The notes under the pieces are model-generated. The model saw only the letters and a program-made list of their open reading frames with translations, had not been told where the DNA came from and ran no database searches. Positions 25,536 to 33,834 of a stretch of DNA of 60,229 nucleotides are shown piece by piece; the stretch's first letter is position 1; each line of letters starts with the position of its first letter. The translations under genes were made by a program, and so were the position numbers. This stretch comes from Spirochaetales bacterium (GTDB taxonomy: Bacteria > Spirochaetota > Spirochaetia > SZUA-6 > RPPD01): assembly GCA_016934415.1 (NCBI GenBank), contig JAFGSW010000071.1:1-60229 (forward strand). Reading direction: 5' to 3'.

Positions 25536-27023
25536 ATGAAGAATCTGGTCATCATCAATGCGATATCGCTTTCGCCCTATGCGACCGCCCCGCTGTACGG
25601 GCCGGCCTCGGCGTTGTCGTACGCCATGACCTTCGCCGGCACGCTGCCCGAGGTCGCCTCCACCGTCGTCTTCTGCCGGGAGCAATCGGATTCCTTCCTG
25701 CCTTTTGCAACCGTGGCGCGCCCCGAGTGGTCGGTCCGGGACCTCCTCGGTGAAATGTCGCGGCTCAAGGACGGTTTCGACAATCTCTTCTATTATTTCG
25801 CCGATTGCCCGCTCCTCGACGAGGAGCTGGCCGCGCGCATGTTCGCAGACCACATCAAATATTTTTCCGACTACACCTTCGCCGACGGCTACCCGTACGG
25901 GCTGTCCGTCGAGATCATCCGGGCCGCGATCCTCGATCCCCTGCTGGCGCTCGCGAGGGACGGGGACGTTCTCGGCCGCGAATCCGTCTTCGAGGTCCTG
26001 AAGCGCGACATCAACGCCTTCGACCTGGAGACCGAAATCGCGCCGACCGACATGCGCCAGCTCCGCATATCGTTCACGGCCGACACGAGGCGCAATTTCA
26101 ACCTCTGCCGCGATGTCATGGCCGCGGGCGGCCGGAACTGTAAAGACGCGCTTGAGGTCGTCGAAAAACAGCCCGGGCTTTTGCGCACGCTGCCCGCCTT
26201 CGTCTCCGTGCAGATCGTCGAAGGGTGCCCCCAATCCTGTTCCTACTGCCCGTATCCCGTGTTCCGGGGCGACGTCCTCGGGAAAAAGGCGGAGATGAAG
26301 ATCGATGATTTCGGGACCGTCGTCCGGAACGTCAAGGAGTTCTGCGGCGACGCCGTGATTTCAGTTTCGCTCTGGGGCGAGCCCTCCCTGCACTCGAAGA
26401 TCGATGAGCTCGTCGGGCTTGCGCTCGACACGGACGGAATCGACCTGGTGATCGAGACCTCGGGCGTGGGCTGGGACCCGTCGCGCCTGAAATCGCTCGC
26501 CGAGGGGCTCAAGCGGCCGCCTTATTGGATCGTCTCGCTCGACGCCTGGACGGAGGCGGATTACAAGCGCCTGCGGGGGGAAGGATTCCGGGAAGCGGTC
26601 GACACGACCCGGCTTCTCATTGAGCTCTTCGGGGGCAGGACGTACGTCCAGGCGGTGCGCATGAATGAGAACGAGGCGGCGCTCGAACAGTTCTACAGGG
26701 AATGGAAAAAGACGACTGAATCGCTCATCATCCAGAAGTACGATCATTTCTCCGGCCTCCTTCCGGACCGGAAGGTCACCGACCTCTCGCCCCTCACACG
26801 GCTGCCGTGCTGGCACGTGAAGCGGGACTTGTCCGTCCTCCTCGACGGGACGGTGCCCCTCTGCCGCGAGGACGTCAAAGCCGGGCGGCCGCTCGGCAAC
26901 GTCTTCCGCGATCCGCTGGAGGCGATCTGGCGAAAGGGCGATGAGATCTACCGGGAGCACCTGGCGGGAACCTACGCCCCGCCCTGCAGGGCCTGCGATG
27001 AGTACTACACGTTCAATTTCTAG
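25536..27023 (+). CDS. radical SAM / SPASM protein, spiroSPASM family
   Basis: The 495-residue protein has an N-terminal domain of about 210 residues with no radical-SAM features, then the cluster motif EGCPQSCSYCPYP (CxxxCxxC, near residue 229). The radical-SAM barrel follows, and a C-terminal SPASM section with cysteines in LPCWHVKRD, VPLCRED and PPCRACDEY for auxiliary iron-sulfur clusters. I recognise this arrangement as the spirochaete-restricted spiroSPASM family, by memory. The N-terminal domain opens NLVIINAISLSPYATAPLYG. The substrate is unknown. It is the first of five overlapping genes. The ATG at 25536 has only a weak GGGGCAG site. Confidence 0.87.
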   Translation: MKNLVIINAISLSPYATAPLYGPASALSYAMTFAGTLPEVASTVVFCREQSDSFLPFATVARPEWSVRDLLGEMSRLKDGFDNLFYYFADCPLLDEELAARMFADHIKYFSDYTFADGYPYGLSVEIIRAAILDPLLALARDGDVLGRESVFEVLKRDINAFDLETEIAPTDMRQLRISFTADTRRNFNLCRDVMAAGGRNCKDALEVVEKQPGLLRTLPAFVSVQIVEGCPQSCSYCPYPVFRGDVLGKKAEMKIDDFGTVVRNVKEFCGDAVISVSLWGEPSLHSKIDELVGLALDTDGIDLVIETSGVGWDPSRLKSLAEGLKRPPYWIVSLDAWTEADYKRLRGEGFREAVDTTRLLIELFGGRTYVQAVRMNENEAALEQFYREWKKTTESLIIQKYDHFSGLLPDRKVTDLSPLTRLPCWHVKRDLSVLLDGTVPLCREDVKAGRPLGNVFRDPLEAIWRKGDEIYREHLAGTYAPPCRACDEYYTFNF

Positions 27024-27963
27024 TCCCGAGCGCGTTCCCTACGCGGTGGTCGGGGGGGCGGCCAAGGCGCGCGTCCGCAAGTACCTGTTTCCCTTGAGCA
27101 TCGTCATCTTGAACCGGGGCGGCCGGCTGTACCGGGAGACCGCGCTCGACGATTTCGCCGCCTGGGACGCGGGCGAAGTGGTCTCCGTTGAGGGGCCGGA
27201 GGCCGCTCCCGACATCGACCTCCTGTCCAAAAAATATCCGGCGGTCCGCTTCCTCCTCCTGCAGGCCGAGTGCACGGAGGGAGCGAAGGTCAATCTCGCC
27301 GTCGAGGAGGCCCAGGCTAAGCTCGTATTCGTGGTCTCGAGCGACATGCACGTTCCCCTCTCGACCCTTTCGAGCCGGATTTTGGAAAAGATAGAGGCCC
27401 GCGGGCTCCTCTGCACCCTGCCGGTGCTTAAAAACCCGCGCCAGGAGACGATTCCCTCCCTCCACGTGCCGGGCTTCGCCGGCGCCTCCCTGAAGCTTGT
27501 GCCGTGGAATCCGCTCTACGACGGGATGAGGAGCGCGTTCGCCTTCGATTACTCGGGCATTTATCACAAGGAAAAATTCCGGTTCTCCGGCGGGTATGAC
27601 GGCGCGCTTCGCTCGCCCTACTGGCAGAAGGCGGATTTCGGCTTTCGCGCCTCGCTGTGGGGCGAGGAGCTGGCGGTGAACACCTCGGTTTTCTGCCGGT
27701 ACCGCCGGGACGTCAAGGGCGAAGACAACACTCCCGACGAGTCGTACAAATCGTTTTACCTGAAGAACCTGGCGGTGGATTTCCGCCGCGACCGGGGCGT
27801 TCTCGGCTACGGGAAATTTCCGAAGTATTTCTTCAAGTCCGGCTCGAGCCTCTTCGGGGCCCTCGCCGAGTTCCGGGCGGCCCGGCGCTGGGTGTGGGAG
27901 AACCGCTACCGCTTCAAGACCGACGCGCGCCGTCTGGTGGACGTATGGCCCGTTCCCGAGTGA
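26998..27963 (+). CDS. glycosyltransferase-like protein of the spiroSPASM cluster
   Basis: The 321-residue soluble protein has a GT-A-like fold signature: a strand-helix N-terminus with YLFPLSIVILNRGG, an acidic VVSSDMHVPLS that could hold the metal/nucleotide site, and the FSGGYDGALRSPYWQKADF region typical of family 2 acceptor-site loops. The family is not certain. The ATG lies inside the radical-SAM gene (26-base overlap), and its stop overlaps the next gene by 19 bases, so translation is coupled. It probably moves a sugar made by the neighbouring enzymes. Confidence 0.65.
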   Translation: MSTTRSISSPERVPYAVVGGAAKARVRKYLFPLSIVILNRGGRLYRETALDDFAAWDAGEVVSVEGPEAAPDIDLLSKKYPAVRFLLLQAECTEGAKVNLAVEEAQAKLVFVVSSDMHVPLSTLSSRILEKIEARGLLCTLPVLKNPRQETIPSLHVPGFAGASLKLVPWNPLYDGMRSAFAFDYSGIYHKEKFRFSGGYDGALRSPYWQKADFGFRASLWGEELAVNTSVFCRYRRDVKGEDNTPDESYKSFYLKNLAVDFRRDRGVLGYGKFPKYFFKSGSSLFGALAEFRAARRWVWENRYRFKTDARRLVDVWPVPE

Positions 27964-28646
27964 AAATCGGCGTGTTCCTCCAGGCGCGTATCGGCTCCAC
28001 GCGCCTGCCGGGCAAGGCCCTCCTGCCCCTGGCGGGCCGGCCCTGCCTCGAGATCGTCATGCACGCCCTGCACCGCGTGCGCGCCGACGTCCACGCCCTC
28101 CTCACCGACGAAGAGAGCACTCCGGCCTTCCGGTCGCTGGCGAAGGCCTCGGGCTTCGAGCTCTTCACCGGTCCCGCCCAGGACGTGCTCGCCCGATACT
28201 GCCTGGCCGCCAATGAGTTCCAGGTCACGCGCGTGGTGCGCGCCACGGGGGACAACCCGCTCGTCTCGGCCGAGCTCGCCAACCGGAACCTTCGCCTCCA
28301 CGAGCGTCTTCACGCCGACCTGTCCCGCTTCCGGGGCGCTCCCCTCGGCACGGGCGTGGAGGTGGTGGAGACCCTGGCCCTGTACGCCGCCAACATGCTC
28401 TCCACCGACCCCTACGAGCACGAGCACGTCACCCCGTACTTACTTCGCCGGCAGGAACGCTACCGCGTGTTCGAGCTCCCCTGTCCCCCTTCATTACTTC
28501 ATCCGACCGCCGCCGTCACCCTCGACACAAAGGACGATTACGAACGCATCCAGCGCATTTTCGGCGACCTCTATCACGGCAAACCGGTGAAGATCCGGAG
28601 GCTCCATCGATGGCTCCTCAAGAACGATCCGCCGCCCGCGGTCTGA
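27945..28646 (+). CDS. SpsF/NeuA-type cytidylyltransferase-like protein
   Basis: The 233-residue protein opens KIGVFLQARIGSTRLPGKAL, the CTP-binding loop of the KdsB/SpsF family, and continues with LAGRPCLEIVMHAL, VVRATGDNPLVS and EHEHVTPYLLRR. It should activate an acid sugar as its CMP derivative. The ATG at 27945 lies inside the preceding gene; a longer frame in the same phase from 27657 lacks support. Together with the SpsG-like half of the next gene it recalls spore-coat polysaccharide and nonulosonate pathways. Confidence 0.85.
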   Translation: MARSRVKIGVFLQARIGSTRLPGKALLPLAGRPCLEIVMHALHRVRADVHALLTDEESTPAFRSLAKASGFELFTGPAQDVLARYCLAANEFQVTRVVRATGDNPLVSAELANRNLRLHERLHADLSRFRGAPLGTGVEVVETLALYAANMLSTDPYEHEHVTPYLLRRQERYRVFELPCPPSLLHPTAAVTLDTKDDYERIQRIFGDLYHGKPVKIRRLHRWLLKNDPPPAV

Positions 28647-30415
28647 CCGGGTCCGCGGGCAATTCGCCGCTCGTCTTTTCCCCGGCGGCGGGTCCGGGAG
28701 CCGGGATCGGCCATCTCACCCGCTGCCTGTCGCTCATGGACGCGGTCGGGGAGCGCGGGTTTCTGTGCCTCGACCGGCGCGCGTACGAGGAGCGCCCCGA
28801 GATCCGCGCGTTCGTACGCGGCGTTCCTGCGAACCGCCTCCTGCTCAGTTTTGACGACCTCCCCTCCGGCGCCTGTGTCGTCTTCGATTCCCGCGAAACC
28901 GACCCGAGTGCGCTCGCGGCCGTCGTTGGCCGCGCCCTCGCGGCCGGACTGGACGAGGGTGGGAAGGCTAGGGAACGTTTTCCCGTCCTCTTCGACACGC
29001 TCCCCATGCTCACAAGCGGGATACGTCCCAATGCCGACCTCTTTCCCCTCCGTCCCCCGACGGGCGGTCCGCGGCCCTTCCGTTTTCCGTTTCGAAAATT
29101 ACTTGTCGCCTTCGGCGGCGAGGACCGCGCCGGACTTTCGGGCCGGCTCCTCGCCGCCCTGCTCGCCGCGGCGCGCGTTCAGGCCGGGTCGGTCGCCGCG
29201 GTCGAGGGGCCGCTCTTCGGGCCGCGCGAGTGGCCGGCCGGCGTGGAGGTGATCCGCGATTGCCGCGACCTCCCGGCCCTCCTGGACCGGTTCGACCTGG
29301 TCTTCACCCATTACGGCCTCACCGCATACGAGTGCCTGAGCCGGGGCGTGCCCGTCGTTCTCTTCAATCCGAGCTCGTATCACCGGCGCCTCGCCCTCAG
29401 GGAGGGCCTGCCCGAGATCGGCGTGAACCGGGTCGACAGGGCGGCGCTCAAGCGTCTGCTCGACGACCCCGAGGAGCACGAACGCGCGCTTGAGGCATTC
29501 CATGCCCGCACGGCGGGCAGGGCGGTGCTGGCCGACGCGATCCGGTCGTTCAAGCCGGCGGGCAGCCCAGTCTGCCCCGTATGCGGCGGGAAAGGCGGCC
29601 GCGTGCTTGAGCGCTTCGAGCTTAAAACCTATATCCGCTGCCCCCGATGCCGGACGATCCGGCTCATCTATTGGGGACCGCCGAAGTGTTATTCGGACGA
29701 TTATTTCGAGGAGGAATACCGGGCCCAGTACGGCAAGACTTACCTCGATGATTTCGCGCACATCAAGGCGATGGGCGCCGCCCGGTTCGCCAGGATCGAA
29801 AAATGGGCCGCGCCCGCTTCCGGCGGCGCGGTTTCCTCACTGCTCGACGTCGGGGCCGCTTTCGGGCCGTTCCTGGCCGCGGCCGGAGAGCGGGGATATG
29901 AGGCGGTCGGGCTTGAATACTCGCCCGCGGGCGCCGAATACGTTCGGCGCGAGCTCGGTATTGACTGCCTTTCGGGCGATTTTCTCTCGGAGGAGATCGG
30001 GGTACGGTTGGGGGAAAAAAGATACGATATTATAACTATGTGGTACGTCATCGAACACTTCGTTCCGACCGGCGAGGCGCTGGACCGGGTGCGCCGGCTG
30101 TTAAAACCGGGCGGATTGTTCGCCCTGGCGATTCCCTCGGGAAGCGGCGTCTCCTTCCGAAAAAACCGCAGGCGCTTCCTGGAACAGAGCCCTTCCGACC
30201 ACTTCACGATCTGGACCCTGTCCGCCGCCCGGCGCGCCCTCGCTCTTCATGGGTTCGAGACTCTTGAGACCGTCGTCACCGGCCATCACCCGGAGCGGTT
30301 TTTCGCGAAACCGGCCGGGCGTTTCCGGATCGCGGCGGCGCGATTGGCGTCGCGGTTGTTCGGAATGGGCGACACGTTTGAAATATACGCCCGAACGACA
30401 GAGGACCGCCCATGA
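28610..30415 (+). CDS. fusion of SpsG/PseG-like glycosyl domain and class I methyltransferase
   Basis: In this 601-residue protein, residues 1 to about 320 resemble SpsG/PseG (nucleotide-sugar hydrolase or transferase): GPGAGIGHLTRCLSLMDA near the start and TGLTAYECLSRGVPVVLF-like FTHYGLTAYECLSRG near 230. A zinc ribbon follows (CPVCGG and CPRCRT near 325-345), then a SAM methyltransferase (LLDVGAAFGPFLAAAGERGY near 408, MWYVIEHFVPTGEAL, LLKPGGLFALAIPS). The C-terminus lacks membrane segments. It overlaps the cytidylyltransferase by 37 bases and the next gene by four. The two halves suggest a methylated activated sugar. Confidence 0.8.
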   Translation: MAPQERSAARGLTGSAGNSPLVFSPAAGPGAGIGHLTRCLSLMDAVGERGFLCLDRRAYEERPEIRAFVRGVPANRLLLSFDDLPSGACVVFDSRETDPSALAAVVGRALAAGLDEGGKARERFPVLFDTLPMLTSGIRPNADLFPLRPPTGGPRPFRFPFRKLLVAFGGEDRAGLSGRLLAALLAAARVQAGSVAAVEGPLFGPREWPAGVEVIRDCRDLPALLDRFDLVFTHYGLTAYECLSRGVPVVLFNPSSYHRRLALREGLPEIGVNRVDRAALKRLLDDPEEHERALEAFHARTAGRAVLADAIRSFKPAGSPVCPVCGGKGGRVLERFELKTYIRCPRCRTIRLIYWGPPKCYSDDYFEEEYRAQYGKTYLDDFAHIKAMGAARFARIEKWAAPASGGAVSSLLDVGAAFGPFLAAAGERGYEAVGLEYSPAGAEYVRRELGIDCLSGDFLSEEIGVRLGEKRYDIITMWYVIEHFVPTGEALDRVRRLLKPGGLFALAIPSGSGVSFRKNRRRFLEQSPSDHFTIWTLSAARRALALHGFETLETVVTGHHPERFFAKPAGRFRIAAARLASRLFGMGDTFEIYARTTEDRP

Positions 30416-32037
30416 CACGCGAAACAAAATCGATTTTCATCCTGGGCGCCGGGGTCATGCAGCTTCCCGCCATCCGCGCGGCCAAAGCGATGGGCTGGCG
30501 CGTCACCGTCGCCGACGGCGACCCGGACGCCGAGGGCATCCCGCTCGCCGATCGGTTCGCGCACGTCGATCTCAAGGATCTCGACGCCATGACGAGCGCG
30601 GTGAAGCTCTGCCAGGCTGACGGCGGTGTGGACGGCGTGTTCACGGCCGGCACTGATTTTTCCTCAACCGTGGCTTACGCGGCGGAGCGGTGCGGACTCC
30701 CCGGCATTTCATACGAGACCGCCCTCAATGCCACGGACAAGGGGCGAATGCGGAAAGTCCTTCGGGAACACGGCGTTCCTCAGCCCGATTTCATTGAATT
30801 GGCGCGCGGGGAACGGGCGGAGGTGGCGCTCGAAAAACTCTCGTTCCCCCTGGTGGTAAAGCCCGTGGACAACATGGGCGCGCGCGGCGTCCGGCGCATC
30901 GACACCTTGCCGGAGCTCAAGGCGGCGGTTTCGTCCGCCATCATTTTCTCCCGCGCCGGCCGCGTCATCGTGGAGGAATACGTGGACGGGTCCGAGTACT
31001 CGCTCGACGCGATCGTCTGGCGCGGCAAGCCCGCGCTCTGCGGGCTTGCCGCGCGCCACATCTCCTTCGAACCCTATTTCGTGGAAATGGGCCACACCAT
31101 GCCCGCCGTCCTCGACGAGCAGACGAAGCGAAAAATCGTCGATGTTTTTTTCCGGGGCATCCGCGCCATCGGCATCGACAACGGGGCGGCCAAGGGCGAT
31201 CTCAAGCTCTCGCCGAGCGGGCCCAAGGTGGGCGAGATCGCGGCCCGGCTCTCCGGCGGCTACATGTCCGGCTGGACCTATCCGTACGCCTCGGGCGTCG
31301 ACGTGACGCGCTCCGCCCTGCGCATCGCCGTGGGCCTGCCCCCCCTCGACCTGGAGCCGCGGGAGGCGGCCTGGTCGGCCGAGCGCGCCTTCATCTCCAT
31401 CCCGGGCCGCGTGGCGCGCGTCGACGGCGTGCCCGAGGCCAGGGCGGTCCCGGGCGTCATGGATCTGTTCCTGCGGGTGCGTCCGGGGGAGGACGTCGTG
31501 TTTCCACGCAACAACGTGCAGAAGTGCGGCAATGTCATCACCCGGGGCCAAACGCGGGCCGGCGCGGTCGGGGCGGCGGTCTCGGCCCTGGCGTGCATCT
31601 CCGTCCGGCTCGCGCCGGCCCGCGTCGAGACGAACGCGTTCCTATTCTCCGAGGCGTCCGCCGGGTTCGACGCCTGGCGGCCGACCGTGCCGGAAAACAC
31701 GGCCGCCCTCGATCGCCTCCCGGGCTTCCGGGGCGATCCCGGCCGCTTCGATCCGGCCCGCCCCCGGGTTCTCGATCTGCCGCGCCGAACGGACGAATGC
31801 CATCCCGATTGGCACGGCGTCGCCCCGGAACGGCTGTTCCGGAACGTCGCCTCCGCGTGCGGCGTGCGCTTCGTCCCGGACGCGCCGTCGAGCGGCGAAT
31901 TCGTCCTGGGCGGAATTTTCTGGAAGGCCTTCATCAAGGGGAGCGCGCAGGGGGCCGTATATCTCCTCGATACGCTCGCCTCCCTGGCCGGTAAACCGGC
32001 CGCCCTCTCAGCCTTCTTAAACGAGGAAAGCCGATGA
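30412..32037 (+). CDS. ATP-grasp enzyme of the spiroSPASM cluster
   Basis: The 541-residue protein has an N-terminal GAGVMQLPAIRAAKAMGWRV pre-ATP-grasp fold, then an ATP-grasp domain: FPLVVKPVDNMGARGVRR near 145, VIVEEYVDGSEYSLDAIV near 185 and KVGEIAARLSGGYMSGW near 275. ATP-grasp enzymes join a carboxylate to an amine via an acyl phosphate. The C-terminal 200 residues are unusual and end FWKAFIKGSAQGAVYLLDT. The start overlaps the preceding stop (ATGA), and so does its own stop with the amidase. The acceptor is unknown; an amino-acid-sugar linkage is one option. Confidence 0.83.
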   Translation: MTRETKSIFILGAGVMQLPAIRAAKAMGWRVTVADGDPDAEGIPLADRFAHVDLKDLDAMTSAVKLCQADGGVDGVFTAGTDFSSTVAYAAERCGLPGISYETALNATDKGRMRKVLREHGVPQPDFIELARGERAEVALEKLSFPLVVKPVDNMGARGVRRIDTLPELKAAVSSAIIFSRAGRVIVEEYVDGSEYSLDAIVWRGKPALCGLAARHISFEPYFVEMGHTMPAVLDEQTKRKIVDVFFRGIRAIGIDNGAAKGDLKLSPSGPKVGEIAARLSGGYMSGWTYPYASGVDVTRSALRIAVGLPPLDLEPREAAWSAERAFISIPGRVARVDGVPEARAVPGVMDLFLRVRPGEDVVFPRNNVQKCGNVITRGQTRAGAVGAAVSALACISVRLAPARVETNAFLFSEASAGFDAWRPTVPENTAALDRLPGFRGDPGRFDPARPRVLDLPRRTDECHPDWHGVAPERLFRNVASACGVRFVPDAPSSGEFVLGGIFWKAFIKGSAQGAVYLLDTLASLAGKPAALSAFLNEESR

Positions 32038-33059
32038 GACGGCTCTGTCTGCTCTTGGCCCTCCTCCTCATCCCGTTCGCGGCGGACGCGCAGGAGGTGG
32101 ACGTGGGAACGCTCCTCAAGGAACTGAACGGCCGTCTGGAATGGAACGGCCTTCTGAAAACCGGCGTTCTCACCGTGGGGGGGAACAGAATCGTCTTCAC
32201 CGTCAATGCCCCCTGGATCGTCGTCAATTCATCCTTGAAAATCCCCACATCCGGCGTGCGGCGGGAGCACGGCCGGATCGTGTTCCCGCAAGCGACGGCG
32301 GCCTCGATCAAGGGCGCGCTTCAGGGCGGCGATACCCTCCCGCGAACCTACCGGGTCGCGGCGATCGTCCTCGATCCCGGCCACGGGGGCAGGGATTCGG
32401 GCGCCAGCTACAGGTACGTGATCGACGGGAAAACGGTGAGAATTTCGGAGAAGGACATCGTCCTCACGCTGGGGAAGATGCTGCTGGGCATGCTCAAGAA
32501 ACGGTTCCCCAACAAGGTGGTGCTCATGACGCGCGACCGGGACGTCACTCTTCCGCTCGAGGAGCGCCCGGCCGTCGCCAACGCCATCCCCCTCAAGGAC
32601 GACGAGGCCATCATCTACATTTCCCTCCATACCAATGCCTCCCTCTCGCGCACGGCGCGCGGCTTCGAGGTCTGGTACCTCACCTCCACCTACCGGCGCG
32701 ACCTCGTCTCCGCCTCCGCGGTGGACACGGAATATCGCGACATCCTTCCCATCATGAACAGCATGCAGGAAGAGGAATTCACCCGTGAGAGCGTCCTCCT
32801 CGCCCGGATGATCTTGAGCGAGCTCCAGTCGGCGATCGGCGGTGAAACCGAAAACCGCGGCATGAAGGAAGGCGAATGGCTCGTCGTGCGCAAAGCCAAA
32901 ATGCCGTCCATTCTGATAGAATTCGGCTTTGTCTCCCACCGTGAGGAGGCGATAAAGCTCACGAGCGCTTCCTACTTGCAGAAACTCTCCGGGGCCGTCT
33001 ATAATGGCGTCTCGGCCTTCATCGGCAGCTTCGAGCGATCCAAGGCCTTCACGGAGTAA
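32034..33059 (+). CDS. N-acetylmuramoyl-L-alanine amidase (Amidase_3)
   Basis: The 341-residue protein has signal peptide MRRLCLLLALLLIPFAADA, then a small domain and the zinc amidase: VLDPGHGGRDSG (first His), a glutamate in the ISEKDIVL region, YISLHTNASLS (second His) and LIEFGFVSHREE (catalytic Glu). It cleaves the peptide from MurNAc in the periplasm. It is coupled to the ATP-grasp gene by four bases and followed after three bases by a GerMN gene. This amidase plus GerMN pairing is common in cell-wall remodelling operons. Confidence 0.9.
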   Translation: MRRLCLLLALLLIPFAADAQEVDVGTLLKELNGRLEWNGLLKTGVLTVGGNRIVFTVNAPWIVVNSSLKIPTSGVRREHGRIVFPQATAASIKGALQGGDTLPRTYRVAAIVLDPGHGGRDSGASYRYVIDGKTVRISEKDIVLTLGKMLLGMLKKRFPNKVVLMTRDRDVTLPLEERPAVANAIPLKDDEAIIYISLHTNASLSRTARGFEVWYLTSTYRRDLVSASAVDTEYRDILPIMNSMQEEEFTRESVLLARMILSELQSAIGGETENRGMKEGEWLVVRKAKMPSILIEFGFVSHREEAIKLTSASYLQKLSGAVYNGVSAFIGSFERSKAFTE

Positions 33060-33062
33060 TCA

Positions 33063-33728
33063 ATGAAGATCGACCTCACGCTTGCCTCGACCCAACTGGC
33101 CCGGCGGCGGGTGACCATCGCCCTGCTCGTCGCGCTGGGCGTCTGCCTGGCGGTCTCTCTCATTGTGTTCCTGCTTACTCCGCAATGGACGCGGCGGGTT
33201 TTTTTCTTTCCCGAGGTGAATTCGATCAAGTACGCGGCCGAGATCCGCGACGTGCCGCCCGGCGCCGCGCCGATCGAGGACATCCGCAACCTGCTCAGCG
33301 ATCTGCTGCTCGGGCCGTCCAACTTGAGCTACGCGCCGGCCCTCCCGCCCGGAACGAAACTCGTCTCGGCCATGCTCGACGGGGACGAACTGTACGTCGG
33401 ATTTTCCAAGGAGATCTACCAGGGGGAGGGAGGTCCCTCCCGGCCGAGGGAAATGCTGCAGGGCGTCGCCGACACGATCTATTTCAATTTTCCCTGGGTG
33501 TCGAATATACGCTTTTTCATCAACGGCAAAGAGCTTCAGGACGGACCTGTGCTCGACTTTGCCGACCGGAAAATCGAACTGGCGCGGGCGCTCATTCCCG
33601 CGATGGCGGATCTGTCGAAGGTGCTGCGGATCGCCGACCGCAATCCCCTGTTCGCGGCCGCCGGGACCGAACGCGACGCGTACTTGTTTCACGGCGGCGC
33701 GCGTTGGGACGAGCGTATTCTCAAATAA
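33063..33728 (+). CDS. GerMN-domain membrane-anchored protein
   Basis: The 221-residue protein has one transmembrane segment (about 20-40) and an extracytoplasmic GerMN domain (LVSAMLDGDELYVGFSKEIY and VADTIYFNFPWVSNIRFFING). GGAG precedes the ATG. GerMN domains occur in proteins that associate with cell-wall amidases. It is the last gene before the flaA promoter; the downstream poly-A run and promoter suggest transcription could end or restart here. Confidence 0.82.
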   Translation: MKIDLTLASTQLARRRVTIALLVALGVCLAVSLIVFLLTPQWTRRVFFFPEVNSIKYAAEIRDVPPGAAPIEDIRNLLSDLLLGPSNLSYAPALPPGTKLVSAMLDGDELYVGFSKEIYQGEGGPSRPREMLQGVADTIYFNFPWVSNIRFFINGKELQDGPVLDFADRKIELARALIPAMADLSKVLRIADRNPLFAAAGTERDAYLFHGGARWDERILK

Positions 33729-33764
33729 TCTTTCGCAGTCGTACCAAAAAAAAAATTAAACTCA

Positions 33765-33792
33765 TTGACAATCTCCAATTCATCCATATAAT
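33765..33792 (+). promoter_or_regulatory. consensus sigma-70 type promoter of flaA
   Basis: The -35 box TTGACA (33765-33770) and the -10 box TATAAT (33787-33792) are both perfect, with a 16-base spacer, 42 bases upstream of the flaA start. A strong housekeeping promoter fits an abundant structural protein. Confidence 0.85.
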
Positions 33793-33834
33793 TTAATCTA
33801 TTGTATACGGACTCTTTGTGAAAGGAGAGTAGTT

